Of a DNA stretch of 64,000 nt, positions 55,005 to 63,452 are shown piece by piece (within the stretch, counting starts at the first letter, position 1; every line of letters starts with the position of its first letter). A program made the translations under genes and the position numbers. The notes under the pieces are model-generated. The model saw only the letters and a list, made by a program, of their open reading frames with translations. It did not search any database and was not told where the DNA came from. Source of the stretch: Marinobacter salsuginis (GTDB taxonomy: Bacteria; Pseudomonadota; Gammaproteobacteria; Pseudomonadales; Oleiphilaceae); the NCBI RefSeq assembly GCF_009617755.1, contig NZ_BGZH01000001.1:2356001-2420000 (forward strand), given 5' to 3'.

Positions 55005-56008
55005 GAGAGTGCCTGCGGGGCCTTTCTGGTTTGAGCAAGGATATCGAGCGCATGCCTGCGCTTCGCGGGATCGTAAATGTCCACGGTAAACATCAATTCA
55101 TCGACCTCAATGCCTGAAAGGATCTGTTCAAGCTGGCGCTGGATGGTGTTGGCATCGCCGAGCAGCTGGAGCCCGAGGAAATCCTTTACGCTGGCTTTTT
55201 CGCCGGCGTTCCACAATCCCTCCATGGTGTCCACGGGAGGCTTCATCCAGAGTGGCTGGCCCCGGAACAGCGCGAGAATACGCTGGTAGCTGGTTGTGGC
55301 CAGATGCTCGGCTTCCTGCACCGAGTCCGCCGGAATGGCCGGCAGTGCGAGCATGGCGTAGGGCTTTTCGAGTCGCTCCGAAGGTTGGAAGTTGTCGCGG
55401 TAGACTCGCAGGGCTTCCCGATACAGTCTGGGGGCAAAATGCCCGGCGAAGGCATAGGGCAAGCCTCGCATGGCGGCAAGCTGGGCACTGTAAAGACTTG
55501 AACCCAGCAGCCACAGAGGCACGTTGGTGCCGGCCCCCGGTATCGCCTTCACGGGTTGGCCAGGCTGAAGAGGGCCAAGCAGCGACTGAAGCCGCGCGAC
55601 ATCCTCCGGAAACTGTTCTGCCCCCAGGCCATCACGCCTGAGAGCCCGTGCGGTTACCGGGTCAGTGCCAGGTGCGCGGCCGAGTCCGAGATCAATCCGG
55701 CCCGGGTACAGGCTTTCCAGCGTTCCGAACTGCTCGGCGATCACCAGTGGGGGATGATTTGGGAGCATGACGCCGCCAGAACCGACCCGGATAGCTTCCG
55801 TCTTGCCCGCGATGTGCCCGATCAAAACCGATGTAGCGGAGCTGCTGATGCCCTCCATGTTGTGATGTTCGGCCAGCCAGAAGCGCTTGAAGCCGAGTTT
55901 CTCAGCCCGTTGGGCATAGGCCACACTGTTGGCAAGCGTGGTGCCGACCGAGTCGCCCTCGCGGACGGACGCCAGTTCGAGCAGTGAGTATTCAGGACAG
56001 TCAGACAT
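55001..56008 (-). CDS. LLM-class (luciferase-like) flavin oxidoreductase, YhbW type
   Basis: 335 residues of the bacterial luciferase-like fold ([63 protein letters not shown] in parts). This subgroup, YhbW/MsnO8-like, probably uses FMN; its substrate is unknown. Monocistronic. Confidence 0.87.
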   Translation of the reverse strand: MSDCPEYSLLELASVREGDSVGTTLANSVAYAQRAEKLGFKRFWLAEHHNMEGISSSATSVLIGHIAGKTEAIRVGSGGVMLPNHPPLVIAEQFGTLESLYPGRIDLGLGRAPGTDPVTARALRRDGLGAEQFPEDVARLQSLLGPLQPGQPVKAIPGAGTNVPLWLLGSSLYSAQLAAMRGLPYAFAGHFAPRLYREALRVYRDNFQPSERLEKPYAMLALPAIPADSVQEAEHLATTSYQRILALFRGQPLWMKPPVDTMEGLWNAGEKASVKDFLGLQLLGDANTIQRQLEQILSGIEVDELMFTVDIYDPAKRRHALDILAQTRKAPQALS

Positions 56009-56093
56009 GGAGCTCCCGTTGCAGAAAAGTCATTCGCGAATTCGCAACCATGGTGCCTGCGGGCGCTTGTTTCAAGATTAGCCCCAATCGGTG

Positions 56094-56723
56094 CTACAGA
56101 TCGATCACAATCGGCGGGTTCAGAGGCTTGAACCTTGCGTTGCAGGTGCTGGCGTTCACGTAGAGGCAGTCACCGATCTGTTCCCGTCCGTGGTCTTCGT
56201 GAATATGGCCGAAGATATGCAGCTTCAGAGTCAAGCTGGCTACGCGTTCGGCCAGTGCTTCGCAGCCGGGACGAATAATGCCGGTGGGCGAATCGATTTT
56301 GTCCCGGATACCCGCCGGGGGACCGTGGGTGATCAACACGTCGGTGTCTTCGGGAATACGGGCCCAGCGTTCGGCAAGAGCATCGCCCCGTTCAAGGTTG
56401 AACGCCCAGTTGAAGAACATCGGCGTCCATGGGCTTCCCCAGAACTTCAGGCCTTCCAGTTCCACCGGGCTGTCCTGCAAATAATGGGCATGGCGTATCA
56501 GTTCGCGAGCTTCGGCCGGCTCATCCTGGAAACACCAGTCGTGATTGCCGGCAATCAGGATTTTGTTTCTGTGGGGTAACTCGGAAAACCACCGGTCGAG
56601 ATCCTCCAGTTCATCCAGGGTCCCGACGCCGAGGCAGTCGCCGGCGTGAATCAGCAGGTCGCCGTCAGGCACCTGGATCTGGCGATGCATGCTGTGGGTG
56701 TCGGAGATGCAGACTATTCTCAT
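56094..56723 (-). CDS. Calcineurin-like metallophosphoesterase
   Basis: 209 residues with the full dinuclear metal set: SDTHSMH, LLIHAGDC, IAGNHDWC, ITHGPPAG and FGHIHEDHG. Homologues of this short group hydrolyse phosphodiesters; the exact substrate is unknown. Start 56723 (MRIVCISDTH) follows GGAAC; a frame from 56750 adds nine residues. Confidence 0.87.
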   Translation of the reverse strand: MRIVCISDTHSMHRQIQVPDGDLLIHAGDCLGVGTLDELEDLDRWFSELPHRNKILIAGNHDWCFQDEPAEARELIRHAHYLQDSPVELEGLKFWGSPWTPMFFNWAFNLERGDALAERWARIPEDTDVLITHGPPAGIRDKIDSPTGIIRPGCEALAERVASLTLKLHIFGHIHEDHGREQIGDCLYVNASTCNARFKPLNPPIVIDL

Positions 56724-56820
56724 GGTGTTGAAGGTTCCGATCGGTGGCATTCGCGCATTATTGTTGAAACTACGATAGCATTTACGGCCCGTTCAGCCCT
56801 CATGATTTTCCAGTGATGCC

Positions 56821-57693
56821 ATGCGATTGATTCTGAGCCGGAAGGGGTTCGATTCTTCTGCCGGTGGTTGTCCCAGCCCGGTTTTACCGGACGGTTCCCT
56901 GTGTGTACTGCCCATTCCGGATGCCCAGTCCCGAATCCGCTATAGCGAAGTCGTTTTCGAAGAACGCCGTCTGGGCAAAATCGCCCGGGATCTCACCGGC
57001 GGCAGAATTCGAGGCGGGCATGGCGCCCACCTGGACCCGGACCTGGTGGCCGATGCCTACCCACGTGAGAATGGCTGGCGACCTTTATTGGGGCAAACCG
57101 GTTCTGCCCAGGGGCATTTGCGCAATCAGGGGGTTGAGCCCGGAGACCTGTTCCTGTTCTTCGGGGTATTCCGGCACGCTGAACTGCATAACCGGCGCTG
57201 GCGCTTTGTGCCCGGTTCACGCCCGTTTCATGCCATCTGGGGCTGGCTGCAGATTGGCCAGATACATGCCATTGATGAACTAGCACCGGATGCGTTGCCC
57301 TGGGCCCGATATCATCCGCATTTCCACGGCCAGCCGGACGCTGGCAACACGCTCTATGAGTCTTCTGATGCCTGCCAGTTGGCAACCGCGACGGAGGTCT
57401 TTCCCGGCAGTGGCGTGTTCCCGATGTTGCGGGATGATCTTGTTCTCACGGACCCGCAGAGCCGGCTGCCGACCCGATGGCGTCTGCCGGCTGCATTTTT
57501 TCCGGGCGAGGACCGCCCGCCCCTGAGCTACCACACCAGAGCGGACCGCTGGCAGCTCGATTCACCCTGGTGCTACCTGACTTGCGCGGCCCGCGGACAG
57601 GAATTTGTGCTGGCTCTGGATGCCTATCCGGATCTGATCGACTGGCTTGCGAGCCTGCTCAGAACTGGCCGTGGCGGCCAGCCCCCTCTTTAA
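56821..57693 (+). CDS. Nmad3-like protein (predicted nucleotide-modification-associated domain)
   Basis: 290 residues. The N-terminus MRLILSRKGFDSSAGGCPSP, LPIPDAQSRIRYSE, AHLDPDL and GQTGSAQGHLRNQGVEPGDLF resemble the Nmad3 domain as I recall it. That domain was predicted from genome context to take part in making or handling modified nucleotides. No catalytic activity is proven. There is no phage or modification gene next to it. It overlaps the convergent crotonase gene by 35 nt at the 3' end. Confidence 0.6.
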   Translation: MRLILSRKGFDSSAGGCPSPVLPDGSLCVLPIPDAQSRIRYSEVVFEERRLGKIARDLTGGRIRGGHGAHLDPDLVADAYPRENGWRPLLGQTGSAQGHLRNQGVEPGDLFLFFGVFRHAELHNRRWRFVPGSRPFHAIWGWLQIGQIHAIDELAPDALPWARYHPHFHGQPDAGNTLYESSDACQLATATEVFPGSGVFPMLRDDLVLTDPQSRLPTRWRLPAAFFPGEDRPPLSYHTRADRWQLDSPWCYLTCAARGQEFVLALDAYPDLIDWLASLLRTGRGGQPPL

Positions 57694-58435
57694 ATTTCCG
57701 GGCCCCGTCAATGGCCTCTTCGAAAACCACCGGGTAGCCCGCGGCCCCCTCGGCTTCCAGGGCTTCCCGGGTATCCAGATCCCATTGATGAATGGCAGAC
57801 GCCCTGTCTGTCCGCATGCAGCGTTGCGGGAATCCGGCAATGGTTGCTGCCAGTTCCTGGGCCGCTTGCAGTGCCGTCCCGTCCGGAACGAGTCGGTTTG
57901 CCAGTCCCATTTCCATGGCCTCCTCTGCGTTGACGGGGCGCCCGGTCAGTATCATGTCCATGGCTCGCCCATGGCCGACAATGCGGGGCAGCCGGACGGT
58001 GCCACCATCAATCAGGGGAACGCCCCAGCGCCGGCAGAAAACGCCAAATACCGAAGAGGCTTCCACAACCCGCAGGTCGCACATCAGTGCCAGTTCCAGA
58101 CCTCCGGCCACGGCATAGCCGGAGACGGCAGCGATCACCGGTTTGGTAAAGTGCATACGGGTCGGGCCCATGGGGCCGTAGCCCGTCCCGTGCGGATCAA
58201 TGCGGTTTCGCCGCTGTTCATCGCCGATCGCTTCCAGGTCGGCGCCGGAGCAGAAATTTCCCCCGGTGCCGCACAGCACTGCAACCTTCAGGGCATCGTT
58301 TTCCTCAAACTCGATGAATGCCCTGCGCAGGGCATCGGCTGTCGGGCCGTCCACGGCGTTGCGTTTGTCGGGCCGGTTGAGCGTGATGGTGCAGATGCCG
58401 TCATTGCTACTGGTCAGAACCGCGTGCTCGGTCAT
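57659..58435 (-). CDS. Enoyl-CoA hydratase/isomerase family protein
   Basis: 258 residues of the crotonase fold. Oxyanion-hole segments are GGNFCSGADLEAI and VSGYAVAGGLELALMCDLRV. The Glu in GLEL fits a hydratase-type residue. The start at 58435 (MTEHAVLT) is preferred; a GTG at 58474 would add 13 residues. Its acyl-CoA substrate is unknown. It is divergent from eutB. Confidence 0.85.
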   Translation of the reverse strand: MTEHAVLTSSNDGICTITLNRPDKRNAVDGPTADALRRAFIEFEENDALKVAVLCGTGGNFCSGADLEAIGDEQRRNRIDPHGTGYGPMGPTRMHFTKPVIAAVSGYAVAGGLELALMCDLRVVEASSVFGVFCRRWGVPLIDGGTVRLPRIVGHGRAMDMILTGRPVNAEEAMEMGLANRLVPDGTALQAAQELAATIAGFPQRCMRTDRASAIHQWDLDTREALEAEGAAGYPVVFEEAIDGARKFKEGAGRHGQF

Positions 58436-58511
58436 TGCGTTACCCTGCAGTTGATCTGTCTGTGTGATATTCACCTAAGATAGTAGAACAACGCGTCTCA
58501 GGGAGAGGGAT

Positions 58512-59915
58512 ATGTATCGGTACAGTCTGGGTGACCGGCGCTGGCAGTTCGCAACGCTGGCGGAATTGATGGCCAGGGCCACGCCGGCGCGTTCCGGTGA
58601 TCGCCTGGCAGGCGTCATCGCGCATACGGCGGAGGAAAGGGTGGTGGCCCAGATGGCTCTGGCGGACCTGCCTTTGAAAACCTTTCTGAACGAAGCGCTG
58701 ATTCCCTACGAGCAGGACGAAGTCACCCGACTGATTCTGGATGACCATGATCCTGTGGCGTTCGAGCCGGTTTCGCATCTGACCGTCGGCGATTTCCGCA
58801 ACTGGCTTCTCAGCGACCACGCCACTCCGGAGATGCTCGCAAGCATCCGGGCGGGTATCACACCGGAGATGGCAGCTGCGGTCTCCAAGATCATGCGCAA
58901 CCAGGATCTGATCCTGGCGGCGGGCAAATGCCGAGTCCAGACTGCCTTTCGCAGCACCATCGGTTTACCCGGGCGAATGTCCACACGACTCCAGCCCAAC
59001 CATCCAACGGACGACATGACCGGTATAGCGGCCAGCATCCTGGATGGGTTGCTGTATGGCAGTGGTGATGCCGTTATCGGGGTCAACCCCGCGACTGACA
59101 ACGTGGCCCAGACCGTTCGGCTGTTGCAGATGATGGATGAGGTGATTCGACAATACGACATCCCTACGCAGTCCTGCGTCTTGACACATGTTACCAACAG
59201 CCTGGAAGCCATCGAACAGAAGGCGCCTGTGGATCTGGTATTCCAGTCCATCGGCGGTACCGAGGCGACTAACCGCAGCTTCGGATTTGATCTGGCAACT
59301 CTGGCCGAGGCCCGGGATGCGGCGCTCTCGCTGAACCGAGGCACCGTGGGCAACAATGTGATGTATTTCGAGACCGGCCAGGGCAGTGCGCTGTCCGCTG
59401 ATGCCCATCACGGTGTGGACCAGCAGACCTGTGAAGCCCGGGCGTACGCCGTGGCCCGCAAATTCCAGCCGCTTCTGGTGAACACGGTGGTTGGATTCAT
59501 CGGCCCCGAATACCTGTTTGACGGCAAGGAGATTACCCGGGCCGGTCTGGAAGATCACTTCTGTGGCAAGTTGCTGGGCCTGCCCATGGGGTGTGATATC
59601 TGTTACACCAATCATGCCGAGGCCGACCAGAACGACATGGACAACCTGCTCACACTTCTGGGCGTAGCCGGCTGTAACTTCATCATGGGCATACCCGGCT
59701 CGGACGATATCATGCTGAACTATCAGACCACGTCGTTTCACGATGCCCTGTATCTGCGACGGGTTCTGGACAAGCGACCGGCGCCGGAGTTCGAACAGTG
59801 GCTGACCAGGATGCAGATCTTCGGCGATTCCGAAGGCAAGGTGCCCTCCGAGGGCTTACCGGAGGCGTTCCGGGAGAGTCTGGCCCGGTTGCCGGAGGGG
59901 CAGGGCCATGACTGA
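58512..59915 (+). CDS. eutB: Ethanolamine ammonia-lyase large subunit
   Basis: 467 residues (E. coli EutB about 453) of the TIM-barrel AdoCbl enzyme that turns ethanolamine into acetaldehyde and ammonia. Recognisable blocks are RAGITPEMAAAVSKIMRNQDLI, FRSTIGLPGRMSTRLQPNHPTDD, VNPATDNVAQT, MYFETGQGSALSADAHHGVDQQT and CDICYTNHAEADQND. A GGGAGAGG ribosome site is present. The gene starts a short operon with eutC. No eut microcompartment or transporter genes are seen. Confidence 0.95.
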   Translation: MYRYSLGDRRWQFATLAELMARATPARSGDRLAGVIAHTAEERVVAQMALADLPLKTFLNEALIPYEQDEVTRLILDDHDPVAFEPVSHLTVGDFRNWLLSDHATPEMLASIRAGITPEMAAAVSKIMRNQDLILAAGKCRVQTAFRSTIGLPGRMSTRLQPNHPTDDMTGIAASILDGLLYGSGDAVIGVNPATDNVAQTVRLLQMMDEVIRQYDIPTQSCVLTHVTNSLEAIEQKAPVDLVFQSIGGTEATNRSFGFDLATLAEARDAALSLNRGTVGNNVMYFETGQGSALSADAHHGVDQQTCEARAYAVARKFQPLLVNTVVGFIGPEYLFDGKEITRAGLEDHFCGKLLGLPMGCDICYTNHAEADQNDMDNLLTLLGVAGCNFIMGIPGSDDIMLNYQTTSFHDALYLRRVLDKRPAPEFEQWLTRMQIFGDSEGKVPSEGLPEAFRESLARLPEGQGHD

Positions 59916-60738
59916 GCACAAACCGGTAGTTATTGAGAACCCGTGGCGTCGGCTGTCGGCCTGGACCGATGCCCGGATTGGTCTGGGTCGCGCAGGTGTG
60001 AGCCTGCCCACCCGGGAGATGCTGGCGTTTCAGTTGGCTCATGCCCAGGCCAGGGACGCGGTACATCTGCCATTGGACACGGCTGCGTTAATGACGCAAC
60101 AGGCGGAACTGAGCGAACCAGGAAAATCACTGCTGCCACATCAGCCGGTTCATCTGCACAGTCAGGCCGACGACCGGGTAACCTACCTGCAGCGCCCGGA
60201 CCTTGGTCGCAGGCTCAGCGCTCAGTCCTGTGAGCAGTTGGATCGGTTGGGCCACACCGGCGACTCGCCCGTCGACCTGGCACTGGTGATCGCAGACGGC
60301 CTGTCCTCCTTCGGTGTGCAGCAAAATGCCCTCGGCCTTCTCGATGCGCTACTGACAGATCTTGAAGCCGACGATCAGGCCTGGGAACTGGCGCCCCTGA
60401 TCGTTGTCTCTCAAGGACGGGTTGCGATCGGGGACGATGTGGGGCACCGGCTCAACGCCCGCTGTGTGGTGGTGCTGATTGGCGAACGCCCCGGCCTGAG
60501 TTCTCCGGACAGTCTCGGGCTTTACCTGACCTGGGCGCCTGAGCCCGGGCTGACCGACGCCAGCCGGAACTGCATATCGAACATTCGGCCGGCGGGGCTG
60601 TCGTGCGCAGAGGCGAGCCGGCGGCTGATGTATCTGCTCAAAGAGGCCCGCCGACAGCAGGTTTCCGGGGTGCCGCTCAAGGATCGCTCGGAAGAGACGG
60701 TTATTGATCAGGGCATTGGCAACTTCCTGTTAGGCTAG
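59908..60738 (+). CDS. eutC: Ethanolamine ammonia-lyase small subunit
   Basis: 276 residues with DARIGLGRAGVSLPTREMLAFQLAHAQARDAVH and DGLSSFGVQQNA typical of EutC, which binds adenosylcobalamin with EutB. It overlaps eutB by 8 nt. The acetaldehyde produced could feed the same kind of acylating dehydrogenase as DmpF. Confidence 0.93.
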   Translation: MTEHKPVVIENPWRRLSAWTDARIGLGRAGVSLPTREMLAFQLAHAQARDAVHLPLDTAALMTQQAELSEPGKSLLPHQPVHLHSQADDRVTYLQRPDLGRRLSAQSCEQLDRLGHTGDSPVDLALVIADGLSSFGVQQNALGLLDALLTDLEADDQAWELAPLIVVSQGRVAIGDDVGHRLNARCVVVLIGERPGLSSPDSLGLYLTWAPEPGLTDASRNCISNIRPAGLSCAEASRRLMYLLKEARRQQVSGVPLKDRSEETVIDQGIGNFLLG

Positions 60739-60775
60739 TGATAACCGTTAAACCATTCAGGCTAGGAGAATTCCC

Positions 60776-61531
60776 TTGCAGCAAGCCGCGTACTATGAAA
60801 ACGACACCACCCTCGCCCAATACCTGGAATTTCACTTTGGCGAACGGTGGCATGGTGAGGCCAACTTTCCCAAGGCCCTGGCCGACGCTGCCATGCATGC
60901 GATGGATGGAAGGCCCCTGGATCGTGCGCTGGATATTGGCTGCGCCGTTGGCCGCACCAGCTTCGAGTTGGCCCGGCATTTCCGCCACGTAGACGGCATT
61001 GATTATTCCAACGCCTTCGTTAACAAAGGTCAGGAAGTGGCCCGGGATAAACGAGTGCGCTATGCCCGTCTGGAAGAAGGTGAGCTGGTGAGTTTTCAGG
61101 ATCAGAGCCTGGCATCCCTCGGGCTGGAGGAGGCCGCCGACCGTGTGGCTTTTCACCAGGGCGATGCCTGCGATCTGCCATCGCAGTTCGCGGGGTATGA
61201 TCTGGTGCTCGCGGGCAACCTGATCGATCGGCTGTACCAGCCATCGCTGTTTCTGGAAACCATCCACGAACGGATTAACGAGCTCGGGCTTCTGGTGATT
61301 GCCTCACCCTACACCTGGCTGGAGGAATACACGCCCAGGGAACACTGGGTCGGTGGTTTCAAAAAGGATGGTGAGGACTTCTCGACGTTCGACGGCCTGA
61401 GGGAAATGCTGGCGCCACATTTCCGCCTGCTGTTCGAGCCCTGGAGTCTGCCGTTTGTTATACGGGAGACGAGAAACAAGTTTCAGCACAGCTTCTCCGA
61501 GCTGACCGTCTGGGAGAGGGTAAGTCAGTGA
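60776..61531 (+). CDS. SAM-dependent methyltransferase like the OvoA C-terminal domain
   Basis: 251 residues starting with TTG behind AGGAGAATTCCC. Class I methyltransferase with motif I LDIGCAVGRTSFEL, then DGIDYSNAFV and YDLVLAGNLIDRLY. The N-terminal YYENDTTLAQYLEFHFGE and ASPYTWLEEYTPREHWVGG blocks are those of the putative 4-mercaptohistidine N1-methyltransferase domain, normally the C-terminal part of the ovothiol synthase OvoA. Here it is free-standing, 37 nt after eutC. The sulfoxide-synthase part is not in the window. Confidence 0.75.
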   Translation: MQQAAYYENDTTLAQYLEFHFGERWHGEANFPKALADAAMHAMDGRPLDRALDIGCAVGRTSFELARHFRHVDGIDYSNAFVNKGQEVARDKRVRYARLEEGELVSFQDQSLASLGLEEAADRVAFHQGDACDLPSQFAGYDLVLAGNLIDRLYQPSLFLETIHERINELGLLVIASPYTWLEEYTPREHWVGGFKKDGEDFSTFDGLREMLAPHFRLLFEPWSLPFVIRETRNKFQHSFSELTVWERVSQ

Positions 61532-61560
61532 ACAGGGAAAGTTTGACGATGGCCTGCCGG

Positions 61561-61578
61561 CTGTCATCAAACTGTCAC
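61561..61578 (+). promoter_or_regulatory. PHO box (PhoB-binding site)
   Basis: CTGTCAT-CAAA-CTGTCAC is two 7-bp direct repeats with a 4-nt A/T-rich spacer. This is 13/14 in the repeats to the PHO consensus CTGTCAT-N4-CTGTCAT. A weak -10 (TAACCT, 61589-61594) lies 10 nt after the box, the normal geometry of PhoB-activated promoters. Expected transcription start is near 61600. Confidence 0.6.
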
Positions 61579-61599
61579 CGGAAAAGCCTAACCTGAGAT

Positions 61600-61670
61600 C
61601 TCATCAGGACGACATGCATTGTGTTGTGCATCGTGTGAATGCTTTAACCGGGGACTTCCCCGGTTTTTTT
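61600..61670 (+). ncRNA. Candidate PhoB-controlled small RNA or parA leader
   Basis: From the predicted start near 61600 the transcript would run only ~70 nt to a strong terminator. It contains a small stem (ATGCA 61614-61618 with TGCAT 61627-61631) and then the terminator stem. No open frame with a ribosome site is seen in it. Either it is a free small RNA, or the terminator is an attenuator for parA. Confidence 0.35.
61646..61670 (+). terminator. Rho-independent terminator or attenuator upstream of parA
   Basis: AACCGGGG pairs perfectly with CCCCGGTT around ACTT and runs into a seven-T tract. It is 115 nt after the methyltransferase stop and 27 nt before parA, so it ends the eutBC-methyltransferase transcript and any transcript from the PHO box. 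Confidence 0.9.
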
Positions 61671-61696
61671 ATGCCTGGATAAAAGGATCTGACAGG

Positions 61697-62437
61697 ATGA
61701 GGACCATCGCGTTTTACAGTCTGAAGGGCGGTGTTGGCAAAACCGCCGCTGCCGTGAACATCGCTTATCTGGCCAGCCAGGCCGGGTATTCGACACTGTT
61801 GTGGGATCTGGACCCTCAGGGCGCTTCCAGCTGGTACCTGGCCGGTGCCGACAAGATCAAAGGTCACAAGTTGTCGCAGTTGCTCAAGGGGAAGACGCCC
61901 ATCGCCGAGTTCATTCACGAGAGCGACTATGAAAACCTGGACTTCATCCCGTCCCACACCAGTTTCCGTAATCTGGATGTCAAACTGGACCAGGAGGATG
62001 GCAGTAACCTGATCAAACAGTGGCTGGCACCTCTGTCCGAAGAAACCAGTCTGGTGATACTGGATTGCCCGCCGTCGCTGTCCCGGCTTTCGGAGCAGGT
62101 GCTAAAAGCGGCAGACGAGGTGTTTGTGCCGGTGATTCCCACCTGGCTGTCCCTGAATAGCTGGAAACAGCTGGCGGAGTTTGCCAAGGACAAGAAGCTG
62201 AAGCCGGGTAAGCTGCACCCGTTTTATTCCATGGCCGATCGGCGCAAAGGGCTGCACCGGGAGCTGATCAATGCCCAGGATGAGATCCTGCCCAAAGGCC
62301 TGAAAACCATCATCCCGAACGCCAGTGTAGTTGAGAAAATGGGCGAAGAAGGCACGCCGGTGCAGCTGCTCGCGCCCAGCTCCGTGGCCGCCGATGCCTA
62401 TCGCAGATTGTGGAAAGAGATCAATCGAATGCTCTGA
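61697..62437 (+). CDS. Orphan ParA-family ATPase
   Basis: 246 residues with the deviant Walker A LKGGVGKTAAAVN, LWDLDPQGASSWYL and Walker B VILDCPPSL. Start 61697 follows AAAGGATC; a frame from 61619 reads through the terminator and is rejected. There is no ParB or parS-like repeat nearby, so it is an orphan positioning or regulatory ATPase rather than a chromosome partition pair. Confidence 0.87.
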   Translation: MRTIAFYSLKGGVGKTAAAVNIAYLASQAGYSTLLWDLDPQGASSWYLAGADKIKGHKLSQLLKGKTPIAEFIHESDYENLDFIPSHTSFRNLDVKLDQEDGSNLIKQWLAPLSEETSLVILDCPPSLSRLSEQVLKAADEVFVPVIPTWLSLNSWKQLAEFAKDKKLKPGKLHPFYSMADRRKGLHRELINAQDEILPKGLKTIIPNASVVEKMGEEGTPVQLLAPSSVAADAYRRLWKEINRML

Positions 62438-62455
62438 GCACCGGCCAGGGCTTGT

Positions 62456-63232
62456 TCAGGTTCGCGCCAGTTTGTCCCGCCGCAGGGACCGCTCCAGCCG
62501 ACGGTTATTCTCGCTCCGTTCCGAGAGCACCTGCTGAACGTACAGAATGTGCTTGCCGGCCAGTTCCCGGGCTTCGTCGGCCCTACCTTCCGTGATGGCC
62601 TCGTACAGCATTCGATGCTGCTCCACCAGGCCCTGACGGGTCTCCGCCTCCCTCTGGTACATGCCGCCAATGTTGGTCACTACGTTGCTCTTCAGCATGT
62701 TGAAGAGGTTGCGAATGGTATGCAGAAGGATCACGTTGTGGCTGGCCTCGGCAATGGCCAGGTGAAAGCGTGCGTCCGCCGCGCCTTCGGCTTCCAGATC
62801 CCGCTCCTTTTCGGTGCTGTAGCAGGCTTGCAGCGCCTCATAGGCGGTTTTCAGGTGGGCGCGGTCCACCTCGGTGGCCCGCAATGCCGCGTAGTAGGCG
62901 CAGTCCGCTTCCAGGGTGCGTCGGAACTCCAGCAAATCCCGTTGGGCATCCGGCCGGTTTTCCAGCAAGGGAATCAGCGGGTCACTAAAACTGCCACCCA
63001 GGGACTCGGTGACATAGTTGCCGCCGCCCTGGCGGCTCACCAGCAGGCCCCTGGCCGTCAGTCGCTGGATAGCCTCGCGCAGCGAAGGGCGTGACACTCC
63101 GAATTGCTCTGACAACACCCGTTCTGGCGGCAGGCGCTCGCCTGGCTGCAAGGTGCCCTCCAGAATCATGGTTTCCAGCTGTTCAACAATGGTGTCTGCG
63201 AGTCTTTTCGGCGCGATCTGTCCGATGGCCAT
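62456..63232 (-). CDS. lldR: FadR-type GntR repressor, probably LldR (lactate-responsive)
   Basis: 258 residues: an N-terminal winged helix-turn-helix (LSEQFGVSRPSLREAIQRLTARGLL) and a C-terminal FCD ligand domain with metal-type residues (ARFHLAIAEASHNVIL). It is divergent from lldE, with two palindromes in the 220-nt gap that fit FadR-family operators. In lactate systems LldR represses until L- or D-lactate binds. The assignment is by family, gene neighbour and operators. Confidence 0.8.
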   Translation of the reverse strand: MAIGQIAPKRLADTIVEQLETMILEGTLQPGERLPPERVLSEQFGVSRPSLREAIQRLTARGLLVSRQGGGNYVTESLGGSFSDPLIPLLENRPDAQRDLLEFRRTLEADCAYYAALRATEVDRAHLKTAYEALQACYSTEKERDLEAEGAADARFHLAIAEASHNVILLHTIRNLFNMLKSNVVTNIGGMYQREAETRQGLVEQHRMLYEAITEGRADEARELAGKHILYVQQVLSERSENNRRLERSLRRDKLART

Positions 63233-63258
63233 TCCTGATGTACCCGTATCGAAAATTT

Positions 63259-63273
63259 ATTGGTAATACCAAT
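63259..63273. promoter_or_regulatory. Upstream LldR-type operator
   Basis: ATTGGTA-A-TACCAAT is a perfect 15-bp palindrome of the FadR-family TGGT-N3-ACCA type. It lies 27 nt upstream of the lldR start and may mediate autoregulation. Confidence 0.75.
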
Positions 63274-63347
63274 ATCACAAGTGACTTTCTCGGCCAAGGG
63301 TTAGCATGAAGAAGTCCTTCAAAGTGTGTCTTTTGCACCAAAAACTT

Positions 63348-63376
63348 TTGACATTGGCGGACATTTTCCCATACCT
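63348..63376 (+). promoter_or_regulatory. Possible sigma-70 promoter of the lldE operon
   Basis: A consensus -35 TTGACA (63348-63353) is followed after 17 nt by a weak -10 (ATACCT, 63371-63376). The second operator begins about 20 nt downstream, where a bound repressor would block clearance. Confidence 0.4.
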
Positions 63377-63394
63377 TGGTTAACTATTGATGTC

Positions 63395-63411
63395 AATTGG
63401 TATTACCAATT
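63395..63411. promoter_or_regulatory. Downstream LldR-type operator
   Basis: AATTGGTATTACCAATT is a perfect 17-bp palindrome with the same core as the site at 63259-63273. The centres are about 137 bp (13 helical turns) apart, which would allow looping between two bound dimers, as proposed for E. coli lldPRD. Confidence 0.78.
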
Positions 63412-63452
63412 TATAAATTGGTCAGTTTGATAGTGTATTGAGGCACCAGCCA

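Noticed and set aside
61619..61696. N-terminal extension of ParA by 26 residues
   Set aside because: The frame runs through a strong rho-independent terminator, and the ParA fold begins at MRTIAFYSLKGG.
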